A stretch of 64,000 nucleotides of DNA. Origin: Hofstenia miamia. Taxonomy: Eukaryota; Xenacoelomorpha; Acoela; Hofsteniidae. This document shows positions 32,424 to 46,169 of the stretch, piece after piece. Both the position numbers and the translations under genes were made by a program. The notes under the pieces were generated by a model that made no database searches, was not told the DNA's origin, and worked only from the letters and a program-made list of their open reading frames with translations. The stretch is from positions 403,458-467,457 of the forward strand of contig CABFPE010000030.1 of assembly GCA_900660155.1 (NCBI GenBank). Direction: 5' to 3'. Every line of letters starts with the position of its first letter. The stretch's first letter is position 1.

Positions 32424-35400
32424 TTACTAAAATATATGTGTGCCCCCAAGTAGAAAATTCTTACTCAGTTAATTTTCAGTATAGGAGTTCAATGTTAACC
32501 AATATTCATGACTCATATCCTATGACACAATGTATAAATGTATATTTATGGTAATTATTGTGTAGAGGTATGATGTAGATGTTTGTGACTGATACAACTT
32601 TTAAAGTATATATAAAGGTATCAACTGTGAATTTTCATTAGCTTTTTTTAAATCAAATTTGAAAGGTTGGCTGAAATTTCCACTGCAGTAAATTTAGTTT
32701 ACACATTCTGTGAAAATTTAAGACGAAGTCATTTTCTGTCAAGGAATTATGACTGTTTTGTGGTGATTGAGATTTATTTTAATATGACTAGACAAAAACA
32801 AAAATATGCTGATATAAACATTAATAACTACAAATTAATATGTCTTAAGTTATTACTAGACCTTATAATTTATGTTTGAATTGAAAAATATTGAAAGTTG
32901 CCCAAAAATAATAACCATTTTGACATAAACCATCTCTTAGCATTTTTACCATTTTTCCAAAAAACTGCTGATGTCAGCAAAAATGTCTGGATAAAAATAA
33001 TTTTTTAGAATTTTTATCCCATGTTACCTTTGTGCTAAACTTCATGACAATAGCATTACTATATCAAAAATAAACATGGGGTATTTTTACCTTGTGAAGC
33101 CAACTTACATAAAAAAGTTTTTAGGATTAGGGTTAAAGTGTACATATGTATGAAATGCAGAGATTGATCAATGCTTTGCTTAAACAAAATTTATCTCCAA
33201 TAATTTTAAGTCGAGCTCTTGTTGGAGCTGTGCGCTTAGTATTGCCTGTAATAAGTTAAGGTTGATATAGGTTGAAATTTTGATTGTTTTATTATCCAAA
33301 GGGTATGCATTAACTTGCTAGTAATCATCCACTGGTTATATTAAATATTGCATAGCTTTATATGCATTTCTGAAAAAGTAGGTGGTGCGATGAAAACATA
33401 ATAGTCAAAAGTGTAGGTTAATCTAAAAATAGTAATTCGATTGCTGTATTTGGCATCTTACCAATTTCATGGGAGTTTGCAAACTCATTTGGCCTCCAGA
33501 TGTATATTTGCCATCGTTGAAACGTGACGTAGTTCACGTTATTCCCCATCGTGTTTTTATTTACTTCTTTAATTCTTACAATAAAGCCAATCAACTAATC
33601 AATATAAAAAAATATAAATGTATCATTAAAAATCATTTGATCATCATTTGAGCAATACATTAATTATAACATATGCTTGACTACTTTTACTTGTCCAAAT
33701 GGTTGTTTTTTAAGAAAACTAGATACAAGGTTAGTAACAGATAGCACGATGAAATTGTTAGGGAATATTTTGGTTCCAACGAAGTATATAAGGGTTTTCT
33801 GTGGACCATTTCCTAAGGTAGGACCTTCAATCAAGGTAGATTGTAATGGGGATGCTCGAATTCACATTCTTTACATCATAAAATTAAATCGGGTTTTTCT
33901 GTTAGTTTTTGTTGGTTAGAAAAATTTTTTGTATTACATTCTATGTTTTTTTCAAGACCTAGATGAATTAATTAATAGGTAGTTTATGGCAATATGAATT
34001 GTTTAAATATGACTGTGCAGATATAGTTGCAGCAAAATTTGTGATCGCAAAATTTATTTATTTCTTTTTAATTATGCTCATAATATTCAAGGTTTAGCTT
34101 ATAATTAGTCAAACACTAATGAGTCTGAGTCTCGCAGATTTCTTTCATGAAAGAACTAGAACAAAGAGTGAATTATCCCGACTATGATAATTTTATTGAT
34201 TTGTGAAAGAACAGCTAAATCCTTTCTTGGATGCTCATACGAACAGAAAGTAATCTTGTCATATGATGAAGTCTGAAGTTTCAGTGTTTTTGCATACCCG
34301 CAAAACACACTCTCTGCAATTTATCTTTCTCATTGGGGTTAGGATTATATTAGGGTTAGGTAAATAAACAAAATGACTCATCGAATGGCATTTGATTACT
34401 TAGAGAATGCCATGTCCCTTGTTCAAATATCTTGGTAAATTTGATGTAGAAAAGTTTTGTATTAATGAAATATATATAAAAGCTTGTAGATATGTGATTG
34501 GTTATTTATTTGGAAATTTAGTTGATCTTGATACAAAACGTGCACGAATATTATTATGTGTTTTGGTTTTATCTCATATTGGAGAGCCTTCGGTACTTGC
34601 GTAAGGAGAGGTGCCAAAATAAATTTTTTAGATTGCGTGTAGCGTGCGGGTTTAGATAAAATTGAATCCCTGCATTCATACATAAACATCATGATTTTTA
34701 GCTTCATCTATTTCTACCGAAACCATTTTTTATTATGCAATTAGCTTACGAGTCATTCTATACAATCATTCCTCATATAGACGTTAAACTAATTTTTTCA
34801 ATAAAAAGAACGTATACGTGAGTTGTTATATTGTTTCATTTTTGAGTGCTTTATGCTGTTACATATTCGCACAATAGGGAACTATTTTCATTCCTATTAA
34901 TTGACATTAGCAGCCATGTGCTAGATCTATTTTGATTTTTACAAATTTTACTAATTTTCAACACCAGTCTTGTTTAGATGTTCTTCTGTTCTTGAGAATG
35001 TGATTAGGTAAATTATTTGTATTATAATAAAGTCGATTGCAAACATTGCTGTTTGGGTAATCCCTTTTCTACAAATTTTCCAATATTGTCTGTGCATGAT
35101 TTTCCTTATATCATAGAGAATATTAAGAATGACTGGATTGAAGAGAAATGACGAAAACTTGTCTTAATGGTTACGGGTGTGGATGTGTTTAGTGAGTTAA
35201 ACATTGATGTTTATGGTATCAGGTGCAAAGTAAATTCAACATATCGCTCTGCTAGCGAGTGGAAATTGAATATGAAAAGCTGATTACATCACATTTAAGG
35301 ATAGACTTACAACATAGAAATTGGAGAATTACTTGTCCCCTGTTGGTGAATTGTTTAACTTTGTCTTACAATGACTGGTATGAAATTTTATAAAAGACTA

Positions 35401-35897
35401 CACAAGTGTGATTACAATTTTTTTGAATAATTGCTAAAGCTATCTTTTTGTAGGAATGCAGTGCATAAATTTAATTGGTTTTATTGTGTTGCTCCTGCTT
35501 GTTTACAAATTTCTGATTTTATCATTATAAATGATTGGTTGTCACTTCTTGTATTAAGTACTCCTTAGGTCTACAATATTTTAGTTCATTCTATATGTTT
35601 TTGAAATTTCACTAAAACCCTATCTTAACTTAACAATTTAATTGGCCTAACAAATCGGATCAATTAATTCGTGTAGCTAAGATGGAAAAAGTTGGCATTC
35701 CACAAATAATAGATTTTATAGGATTGAAAAAGTTGCTGTACGACAGCTATGCATTTTGGTAGTTTAGTTAAGTCAGGCCTTAAATTATGTTCCTCTGTCG
35801 CTTTTTATAATTAGCAAAAATTATTCACAGTGAATGAATGCAATGCCAAATTATAGTGCTGAGAGTAAACTTGGTTAGATTTCAGAAATACTAGTAT
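32419..35897. other. AT-rich DNA without recognisable gene
   Basis: No domain recognised. A plus-strand frame of 80 codons at 33677-33919 (contains FCGPFPKVGPSIKVDCNGDA) looks somewhat protein-like but has no family signal I know. Confidence 0.3.
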
Positions 35898-36076
35898 CAG
35901 TGGCGGCACAAGTAGGGAGCAGGCAGGCAGTTGCCTCCCCTAAAATCAATTTTTCAGGCAAAATCTCCTCAATTATTTTTATTTAAGCAATGAACGTGGC
36001 AATTATGTATTCAATGTGCTGAAGAGTATACGTAACTTGCCTAACTCCATAACCAAAATTCGTTCCGCTGCCACTG
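35898..36076. mobile_element. probable hAT-type MITE
   Basis: Left end CAGTGGCGGCACAAG and inverted right end CAGTGGCAGCGGAACG match over about the first 11 bases. Length is 179 bp and there is no coding capacity. The wording CAGTGGCG is common for hAT ends, but I do not see a matching 8-bp duplication, so the family is uncertain. Confidence 0.5.
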
Positions 36077-36592
36077 GCTTGCATTTTGCTCAAAGCTGCT
36101 TTTTATATAATTCAAAAGAGTAAAATTGCCTTGAATATGAAACAATCAAATTTATAAACATACTCTTTGCTTTTATTTGTATAAAATTAAGTTCATCGTA
36201 GCAAGGTTTTATCACTGCGCAGACCAGTAGACATAAATTGCATCACAAATGACAAGTTTTTTCATTATACCATCAGAGTTTCCACTGAATTTATTCATAA
36301 TCATAAGAGATTCCCTAATGTCTACGCTTTTTAGATTTATTCTGATCTGTGCTATAACAAAACCAATTTATGTTTGTTTTCTGCTCAATGCAGAGATTGT
36401 TGACAGTAATTATAACACATTAATCTTTTGATCATAATCATTTTGCATTATTATCTTTAGCTTCTGTATGAATATTCGAAAATTTATATGATTGTCCCTA
36501 GATGGCGTCAGTATTAGTTTTTTTACAATATTATTGCTACTTAGTTATTCTACAGCTATAAACTTGTGACTTGTGAGAAAATCCAATTAACA

Positions 36593-36593
<1 letters not shown>

Positions 36594-36627
<34 letters not shown>
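36594..36627. repeat. AT microsatellite
   Basis: Uninterrupted (TA)17. Confidence 0.95.
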
Positions 36628-36632
<5 letters not shown>

Positions 36633-36964
36633 GTGATAAAGCTGTTAAATTAATGATATCTATTTCTTAGAATTTCTTAAGAAGTTATTAGTCATTTTAA
36701 GGAGGCATATCAATGTAACAACAAGCTATGAAGTACTACTGCTGTGTTCTCGAACAATTGCCATAATAGAGCTATTCAATTCACTATACATTTGTGTTTC
36801 ACTAACACTGGCGGTAAGCAATATTGGCTTAAATATAACTGCCAAGAGTAGTGCAATTGATTTACTTCCCTTCATTTTAGATTTGACTCAACGAACATGA
36901 TTAAATCTCGAGCACGTTTCCAAAAGGGGATGACTTGTTTAAATAGTTTTACAATACATACAGT

Positions 36965-37040
36965 CAACCTGGCACGTCTCTTTCTAATGACCAGTTTTTG
37001 ACTTAATGTCCAAGTTAGCAACTATCAGAATGCCAGGTTG
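36965..37040. repeat. short inverted repeat, 10-bp perfect arms
   Basis: CAACCTGGCA at 36965-36974 and TGCCAGGTTG at 37031-37040 are perfect reverse complements 56 bases apart. The left flank ACAGTCAACCT resembles the start of pogo/Tigger-type elements, but the right end does not mirror it. Confidence 0.6.
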
Positions 37041-39471
37041 CAAGGGTTTGTTATTACAAAAATAAAAAATTAAAAGATGCATTCAAATGTTGACTTGAAA
37101 AATCGCGTTTTCTCAGAAAATACATTTTAAAAAATTGCAGTTGGTAATTTTTGGCGAGCCCTTCGAAAAAATAATTTTTTGTAGTTATGCCTCTTTCTTT
37201 CACATATGTATGGTTGCTGAAGTTGCGTAAGAACCTGAGATAAACATTCGTATAAAATTTTTCTTAGGTGGAATCAGCTTTATTTATGCGGCTGTATTAA
37301 TCAAAAACAGTAGGCTGATCTATTTCTAGTAAACAATTTAAATTGGTTCATTTATTTAAATATATGCAAAATAATTTATTATAATATGGATTTTCCACAT
37401 TTATATGTGATATTAAAATAAAGCGCCATGTAGCGCAGGATTTTTCATCCCCGAAAAATTTTTCAAGACTGAAATTATGCCTGTATATAAAATACTATCA
37501 ATTAGCCAGCATTTTAAATATTCGAAGAGAAGGTCATTCTGTTTAAAAGCTATATCCAAATGTATTTTTCTTTTTTAAATATAGTTAAAACTAATTTAAG
37601 CACTAAGAGAACTTTACAGTTTTAGATATTAATAGTATAGTAGGCCGCTATTGTATTTTAGATATATGTTTGTTTAGAAAAAACCTCTAGTTTTAATAAC
37701 TCGATACATTTATCTAGTTACCAACCTTGGTATTGAAATATTTAACATTTGCTGTTACTGTTATTAATACGAATATTAGATCGCTCTACATTCTACACCA
37801 TATTTGAAAATTTTAATAAGCATTTCCTGTAATAATGCATTTTATGTTTGTAGAATCTTTTTAATTTGCCTAATTTGATGCACTTTTGAACTCATTTTTT
37901 CTGTCGTAGAATGCCTGAATTTTAGCAAATTTCAGGTAGTTATGCAAAAATTCCACACAGACGTGTGTGCATCGATTAATTTTAACATTTTATTATCACA
38001 GTCCCTTTTTAGGCATCCCTCACAGAAAGTTCATGTACGTAAATATTTTAGCTATATTAGCAGAAATGTTGCTGAATTTGTATATATTTTTGTTAAGTTT
38101 TGATTGGGAATGGATACTTGTATTCAGAAAAACAAAACGTGTCTAGTATAACAGAGATAACCTAAACACCCTAATGTGACCATTGAAATTAATTCTGCAT
38201 TGTGTGCGGTGAAAGCAACAACTTATGTTCCTACCCAAATACAAATATAAACCTCGCATAAACCGAATCAAATTAATTTTTCATTTGCATTGGATTATCT
38301 TTGAAAGATCTCGTAAATGATAACAAAAGACAAAATTGGCATTAAATATTTGGCTTAGTTGAGTATGCATTTATATACATTATATACATATTGGCGCTCA
38401 ATTTGAATGCGAAATGTTTGTTTGTCATCATTGTTTAAACTTTGTGTTTGCTTTATTGGGAAAATGTTTTTAAAATTACCAATTAACCGATTGACGCCTA
38501 TTTTTGGTTTCGATCTTCGTTATTTTTTTTTGATGTTTTCCTTCGGAATAAAACGTCGAAGACGTAGCTTCGTCCCATCTCTAAAATAAATTTGATGTGT
38601 ACAAATATCTTGGTAAATATATTGGTATACATATCTATCTACCACTTGTTGCAAAAAAATGGGACAAACACATAAACTTATTTACAAACAGCAAGTGGGA
38701 GTTTAGCAAAATGAGTTAGCTATAAATACATGGTTTAAGTTTTTACAAATTTTCTGTTGTTTGCTATAATCATTTAGATACAAACCATACATAGCTCTCC
38801 ATTATATGTATATGCGTATTTCTTATGAAAATACGGTATACTTTATATATGTTTTCTATTTTGAGTTAAGCTAGAAGTTTCAGATATCATATTGATATTT
38901 AAGCATCTTTCTAAACAATTACATTTTTTTAAATTACGTAGGTTACGCTAGACACTAAACCTTTACATCATTTTTAGAGATGAAAGCAATTGAATTGAAC
39001 GAAAGCTAATACGCGTTTATGTTAAGACAGTATAAAAAATCTTTTAATTTCGCTTTGAGTAATCAATGGGAGACGTGTTTCCAGTGGCGTATGCAAGGGG
39101 ATGCTCCCTCAGGTTTTCAAATTTATTTTTGATTAGTAAAATCAAAAAGTTTTCTGCAAAAAATTAAAAATTTTAAAAACTAGGTTGTAGAATTTATTTT
39201 TAGGTCATAGTTTTTTCAATATTTTCAACAAATTTCGCTTTTTGTCACGCACATACATGATCATGACTGAAATGTCCTGCGTACGCAGAAATTTCTTTAC
39301 GTTTTTTCACATAAATAACAGGTTTATTGCTTAGCTAAGCACGCTTAGGAATTACAGATCTAGAAATTGAATTGACCGAGATTAACTGGTGCTATAGTGG
39401 TATTTTGTAACTAATTGGCAAAGTAGAATCCCACAAATATTCTATAATCCAAGCATACAACGACTTGCAGT

Positions 39472-39950
39472 TAGTGTTCTGCAGCCATGGCCACGGACAC
39501 GGCTTGGCCGTTATCATTCCGTAGCCACGGCCAATGGCCTGCTGCGGCCAAAGAATCAAGGCTAACGTCCGGCTGCGGCCAAGGATTTAGTTTCACGGCC
39601 AAATATCTCTTAATATTCATAATGGAAATACTAATTTGCAATTGATTACACGTTGTTTCAGTTTTGAAGTAAATCATAAAAGTGATGATTTTCTATGTAT
39701 ATGTTTTAATTGTTGCATTGAAAATTACAGTATTGTACTTAGTAGTAAAGAGCACTTACTATGGTAGAAAAATCACGGCTAACGGTCGACTACGGCTAAA
39801 GCCTTACGACCAACGGCCGGCTACAAACAAGGCATTACGGCTAACGGTCGATTACGGCTAAAGCCTTACGACCAACGACCGGCTACAAACAAGGCATTAC
39901 GGCTAACAGTCGGCTACGGTCAAGAAAATTGCTTTGGCAGCAGAACACTA
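39472..39950. mobile_element. hAT-type MITE with GC-rich interior
   Basis: Left end TAGTGTTCTGCAGCCA and inverted right end TAGTGTTCTGCTGCCA differ at one base. A perfect 8-bp target duplication CTTGCAGT flanks it (39464-39471 and 39951-39958), the signature of hAT transposition. Length is 479 bp. The interior is unusually GC-rich near both ends, with repeated CGGCCAA / CGGCTAA words, and has no transposase. The short minus-strand frame across the left end is incidental. Confidence 0.92.
39776..39925. repeat. 62-bp tandem repeat, about 2.4 units, inside hAT MITE
   Basis: Units at 39776-39837 and 39838-39899 differ at only two positions; a partial third follows. Each starts CGGCTAACGGTCG and contains CTACGGCTAAAGCC and ACGACCAACG. 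The left part of the same MITE (39480-39600) carries diverged, inverted-sense relatives (GCCGTGGCC-like words). Confidence 0.9.
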
Positions 39951-40330
39951 CTTGCAGTGTTTTGATTTCAAAGAAGATCGATTTGCACTTCGGGATTATA
40001 TCTAACGATTAGTTGAGCAAAATGATTTGCTGAATATAGTGTACTATGCCAGATATCAGTCCGGCCATATTTGCAAAAATACCATCGTGCTGCACCGCTA
40101 CGAAATGTTCTGTTGAAGAAGATTTTCTCTTCTGAAGAAAATTTTTGTGCAAAGATCGCAACTTTCTGCCTGAAAATTTGGGGAAATACTTTATCTTCCA
40201 TTTTAACCACAGTGCTTAAGAAAATATTGATAAATTAAATTTATTTTCCTTTTTGTCGCTTTAAAGTTCAAAATTGAACAATCGCTAAATCAAAAAATCG
40301 TAATTTTTGTGTCGCCATGTCTTATTTCTT

Positions 40331-40434
40331 ATTGATTAATAGTTTTAACATTTTATTTATTTAAGCAACTTATGACATTCCGAAAACATTTATCGGCATT
40401 GAATGAAAAATAAAAAACCAAGGTTGAAGGATCC
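40331..40434. repeat. 103-bp dispersed repeat, copy 1
   Basis: Matches 43689-43791 with few differences, from ATTGATTAATAGTTTTAACA to AGGTTGAAGGATCC. Both copies lie in the same orientation. No terminal inverted repeats are visible; nature unknown. Confidence 0.9.
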
Positions 40435-43400
40435 GCAAAATATACAATATCTTCATTTTAAAATGTTATTGATATCTTTCAGATAAAGTCTTGAACTTAT
40501 TTAATCACCTTCGGAAAGTTTCAGAACTTTCTCCTAAGGAAAACATGCATGCAGCAAATTTCTTGTTTTATTTAAAGTGTTTAATCCTAAATGAGTAACA
40601 CCACCATCCTTAGAACACATGAAATTACCAGCCATTGTATGCTTCACTTCAAAAAATCTAAATGTTATGTTTTCAATTTTTTAAATTTTTTTGAATTATT
40701 ACGTTGTTGTATTATTTGAGTTATTTTTTCAGAATCCTGACATTTGCTAACCAAGTAAGTAGTGCCATGTAGAGAGCGATAATATGAGGTAAGCATAAAC
40801 CCGAACCCGACCCAATCGTAATATTTACTACCCAAAGACTACGCGACCCGACCTGAAACGTTGAATTTGATTTGAAGTGGATTTTTCTAAAATGAAATGA
40901 TAATTCACATTAATCATTTTCAGCAATTCATTCGTATTACTTAACGTCTTGGCTATTTCTCAAATCAATCTGTGATTAACATCAAGATTTTTTATATAAT
41001 TTAATCTTCTTACCTCCCGACCCGAAAATTTGACCCCCGAAACTCGGGTTAATCGAGTACCCGATGTCATTTTTTAGTGTCATGGTATTCAGAACACCCC
41101 CAAACATCTGGGAACACGCGATTCAGCAGAATAAAAATTTTGTACCTTAATTTGTTGCACAGGTTAATGTATGATAATTGTGTTTAAGCCTTTAATTTCA
41201 AGTAAATTTTATGCAGAAAATGGATGTTCTTAATTTTGCATTGCGAAGAAGAGTTTTCCTTGCAATTTTTTTCCGGTAATTAGAAAGGAATTTTTTATTA
41301 CGGATAGACACTTTGAAATTACTTGCTGCAATACAATTGCTTGCTGCTAAAACTAAATCAATTCTTTCCAGAGTGTTAAGTGTATAGTTATAATATGTTT
41401 AGTGAATACTAAATATATACTAATTTGGATGTTGAAAAGCAAATATTAGGGAACTTGCTTATGCATAATTTTAAACTAACTATTTTGTTTACTGCAGAAG
41501 AAATATAATCAATTAAATACATTATCAATTTTAAGAACACATACATGGGATTTTTAAAAAAAACATGTGTTAGTAAAATTTTGACTGGAAGTGAATTCAT
41601 CATTGTAACGAAAGTAAAGAGCAAGGAAATTACAGATCGAGGCTTTTTATATTGGATTCATCATTTAATAGTTCAATGTAGAGTCACGAGCAGTTAACTC
41701 TATTTCCACTAGCATTACTTTTTAGTATCAATTTTATAAAAGCCTCTTATAAAAAAGAAATGTTAAAAATTTTTATATGAACACATCTATGAGATTGGGC
41801 CGCGCATACAATGATTGATATTTTTGCCAAAACTTATTTTTGTGCCTGAATTACATGCAAATATTAATTTTAAATGAGAAATCCTATTTTGTAAAGATAT
41901 TCAAATTATTTCCATACCTATTGTTCAGATAATGAGGCGTTCCAATGGCCATGGGAACAACAACTACCCTGATATATTTTGTTTTCTGAAGGAAAATATT
42001 CTTTCAGATTTTAAATATTTCATTACTCCCTGAGTTAATGAATTGTTTTGGAAATATTGATTGCGCCATTTTTTCTTAGCATTTTCAAAAAAACTATTAC
42101 ATTTAATGTCACTGTGCTAACAGAGAGCCCAAAATGAATGTTATATGATAAATTTTCCAGTTTTGCTTATGCGCTGTTTACATTATATTGTACAGTATCA
42201 TCAGAAATAATTCTGCGAAAGTCATCGTACACTTTCATGTATATTGAATCATTCATTGGTTTGAATTGGCTTGCAATGTTTGCAACAAATGCAAGGCAAT
42301 TTATAGTGTTGCCAATTGGCATTATTGTTTGCTACAAAGTGCACTCCTATTAATTATTTTCAGAAATTTCGTGTCGTACACTCTCAATAAGTAAGTTTTT
42401 TGCTGAATGTAGATACTGTGGGAACTATGCGAAAGGTATTTTGAAATATTGCAGGCCAACTGGATTTAGAGAAGTTCCTAAGAAAATGTTTTTATAGTAA
42501 GACTGTGTATGGTTTTCTGAAGTATTATGAGGTGAAGCCTTGCTTCAGAGTGTTTTAAACACAATATCACTGTCGTTGAAATTTTCTAAATACAACTCTC
42601 TGCGACTAGACACATTGTCTTACGTATAATGGCCTTGTTCTATAAGCGCTTTGCTCCAAGGTTCAATTTCGTATATTAATGTAACAGGCATTGACCATCT
42701 TTTTTCGATATTTGCAGGCTTGTGCAGTTTATTATAGATTTTGTATCAAAACATTTTAGTTAGACTTTGTTTATAAAGCATGGTCAGCTGAGCGTTAGGC
42801 AGTGGCAAAAGATATCACTTTCAATATAACTTTTTTTTCTACAAATACCTGCTAATTCCGCTGTTCTAGTTGATATCTATGTTAAAAGTGAATAAGTACA
42901 AATATTAGGTTTGTCAATTTTTATATATAATTGGAATCATATTGGATTATAATAGTTTCATTTGGAAATTCGCGTTGTCGTTAATAAATGGTTGAAATAA
43001 ATTTATATTAAATTTCCAGTATTGTAGGAGCGTAACATTTATAAAATTGATTTATTGGTTTATTTTCTTCATGCAAATGCAGTGAATATTACAATAACGG
43101 GAATTGTACGGGTTAACGGGAATTGGAGGGGTAATATATTATTCATCACTTGTGATGCTTAATTTATTTAAACTTAATTCGTAATTTGTGCATTATTGAC
43201 ATTATATTAAGAATAATCATACTAAAATTTAAGTTTAATGTGCGTAATTTGTTACGCCATCTATCGTCTACTTCAATAAATCAATGGCCTTTACTATTGA
43301 AATGAATTTCTAAGAAAATTTCTACGAAGAAAATGCAATGTAAGTTGTATTGTTTCATATTTGCATTCACATTGTTTCAAATATTGTTACAACTTGCATT

Positions 43401-43688
43401 GTAACATGCATCTATGTATGTACACAATGCATAAAAACAGATTCAGACATTGATGAATCTTTACATTGTGGCATATCGGTGAATTCGGAACACCTGGATT
43501 ATCGATATGTTATACTAATTTTTGCAGCAGTTTATGTTTCCGCACTCCACGCATAATTTTGAAGTAATTCCTTGTACAATAATTTTTATTAATTTAATAT
43601 TAATAAATAGCGTTGTCTAAAATTAATATTTTTAATACACTTTGTAAAGAATTACATTGTTTTTTAAAAAAACAAACAAAAATCTCAA
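40435..43688. other. AT-rich DNA without recognisable gene; MITE-like GC patch
   Basis: 40795-41075 has dispersed CCCGACCC / CGGGTT words at both sides (ACCCGAACCCGACCC on the left, CTCGGGTTAATCGAGTACCC on the right), similar to words in the MITE at 55483-56103, and is probably a decayed relative. The remainder is featureless. Confidence 0.4.
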
Positions 43689-43791
43689 TTGATTAATAGT
43701 TTTAACATTTTATTTATTTAAGCAACTTATGACATTCCGAAAACACATATCAGCATTGAATAAAAATAAAAAACCAAGGTTGAAGGATCCA
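43689..43791. repeat. 103-bp dispersed repeat, copy 2
   Basis: Direct copy of 40331-40434 with a one-base deletion and a few substitutions. Confidence 0.9.
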
Positions 43792-46165
43792 AGTGATTTT
43801 CTTTATTCATAAAGAAAATTAATTTAAAATTAAATGAATTTTCAATAATTGTCGAATAAAAATAATTTGTTTTTAATTTTAGCAACGCTAAATTAAGAAA
43901 TGTAGTGTATTGTCTATCAAATCATATAATTTTAAATATTTATATGTTACAGTCGTTTAGGCCATTCCCAAATTTAATTTTTGAAAATTCAGCATTTTCT
44001 CCAAAATGATTTACACGTATACAGATTTTCTGCCCGATTCACTTGTTTGTAGGTTTCTGTTAATTATTTGAAGTTATTTTAGCAAATTCTAATTATACAA
44101 CGACTTGGTATTTTATGAAATTTGTAAATATGAGCTAAATACCAAACCTAAGCAAAACATTTAGTTTTTAAATTACGTTCCCCCAAATTAAGTTATAATG
44201 CATGAATGTACAGTATTGCATTGCAAGCGTTGGTAATTTGTTAGTGACAAATATGAGACACTTATTCCATGACAACCATTTTAGCATTAGAATTTATTGC
44301 AAGCTATGGTAATCTCAGGTTTGAATTTTTTGCATTTGCCAATTATATATATTTATTGATTATATAATTTGTTTGCAAACATTTCGAAGCAAATATCAAT
44401 AATCTTTGAGCAATTGTTTCAATGTGCTATAGTTTTTATTGCTTTCTAGATGTACTACAGGAATTAGTAATATATTATTGAAACGCTACCAATAGATTAT
44501 TGCTAACCCAATAAATTAGGCCATTTTTTTCGTTCACACAATAGATTATTACCAATATTATTTTTCCAATTCGATGTTATCCATATAAATTAATCACAAC
44601 TAAGTAAAGTTTGATATTCCGCTTCTAATTTGTAGTAAAATGCCATTTTGAAATATTTTTATTCCGTCACTTGCCAAAAGAGTATATTTCAAAGTATACT
44701 TGATTAAATCCGAATAAATATACTAAGTACGTCAAAGCGCTGTGTATGTAAAATGTCATAATTTTTATTTGCTATATATATATATATATATTATAGGTGT
44801 GCGGTACCGTGTCTGGTACCGCAGAGACTGGAACCAAATACTAGACGCTACCAGGACCTAAATTTGCACAATATCAAGAATTTTCATATATATATATATA
44901 TACATTTTTGCTATTTATCTTCATTAAAATATATGGGTATTAATGTAAAATTAAGGTTTAAGTTGCGTGATATGATACTATATAGCAATTAAGATAGTTA
45001 ATGCTTTGTATGTATTTTAATGGTCTCTCATTTTATTGGCATTCAAATTAATCATATTAAATATTAAATACATAAATCATAACGTTTTTGAGTTAAGTTA
45101 AATTTTGGATTTAAAGGCAATTATAACTTTTAGTAATGTCATCTGGGGGACTTTTTATATCTTCAAACAATTTGGCTCATTGTATCGTAGGCTAAGATAG
45201 CCATCTTTTAATTATTCCTAGAAGTGTGGTTTTTCTTATTCAGAAATTTTAGAATTATCTGTGCTGAAAATGTATATATTGTTACTATGAGGTTTAATAT
45301 TAGGAGTATGTTTATGACATATCCCAAATTATTGTAAAATAACAAATACAAATGAAATAAAAAAAATAACATATTTACTCTTGATCAATTAACTATAATA
45401 GTGATAATTTATTGAAAATGTGGTCAAAGGGTATTCGCTTAAACATTTTTGTACATGAAAACAATTTGTTTTGGTCTTAGCATACAGAAATTTTACAGGA
45501 TGAACAAGGAATGATCTATCACTGGAGTACTTTTGGAACTTAAGTAATTCGATGTATATAGGATAACTACGCCTCGACACTGATCTTGGTGCGAGGTCTA
45601 GGAAAGGCTGGAAATCATTAGATGATTTATTAATGAACTTTCAACCCAAGTATTCCAGAGAAAGAGTAATAGTTTTACATTTTCCAAATGAAGATTGATA
45701 TATCCATTTTAGGATGCATCTCTAAAATTGTCTAATGTTTTAAATACATTATTGATAGCTTTTCCAATAGGATAATATCAATCAAATTATTTTCTGGATG
45801 TGTAGGCGGCATAAACCATTTAATATTACAGTGAAATGTAATTCTAAATGCATATATGAATGTTTCGCTTATGTTTTGAACTAAGAAATGAGTGATTGAT
45901 TAAAATGAATTCATCTCATCCAATTGTTATTTAGATCCAAAATTGCAATTTCCAATAACCACATAATTTTTATCCTAGATTTATATTAATCATATAATTT
46001 GACTTTTGTTCCTGATTAAAATTACATTTGGATTTATTTTATTATTAATGTTTATGCTAGAATTAGACGAATCAGAAATATCTAGTTCAAGCAGCATAAT
46101 AGAACGAGATTTATTCGGTTCATTGTAATTTGTTGTTTGCAATCAGCCTGCATTAGTTATAATTT
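43792..46165. other. AT-rich DNA without recognisable gene
   Basis: AT tracts at 44773-44791 and 44888-44902 enclose a less AT-rich patch (44795-44870) with two CGGTACCG-like words typical of MITE ends; no partner end was found. No exon supported. Confidence 0.35.
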
Positions 46166-46169
46166 CAAA

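Larger units (their letters stand above)
36077..39471. other. AT-rich DNA without recognisable gene
   Basis: Contains the AT tract at 36594, a small inverted repeat at 36965-37040, and a CAGTGGCGTATGCAAGGGG word at 39079 that looks like another hAT-type MITE end with no partner found. No exon supported. Confidence 0.35.

Noticed and set aside
32082-32453. Reading frames across the N block and AT tract
   Set aside because: They consist of unknown residues and Tyr-Ile repeats from (AT)n; no gene.
39471-39677. Minus-strand reading frame at the hAT MITE
   Set aside because: Translation of the GC-rich MITE end; no transposase motif.
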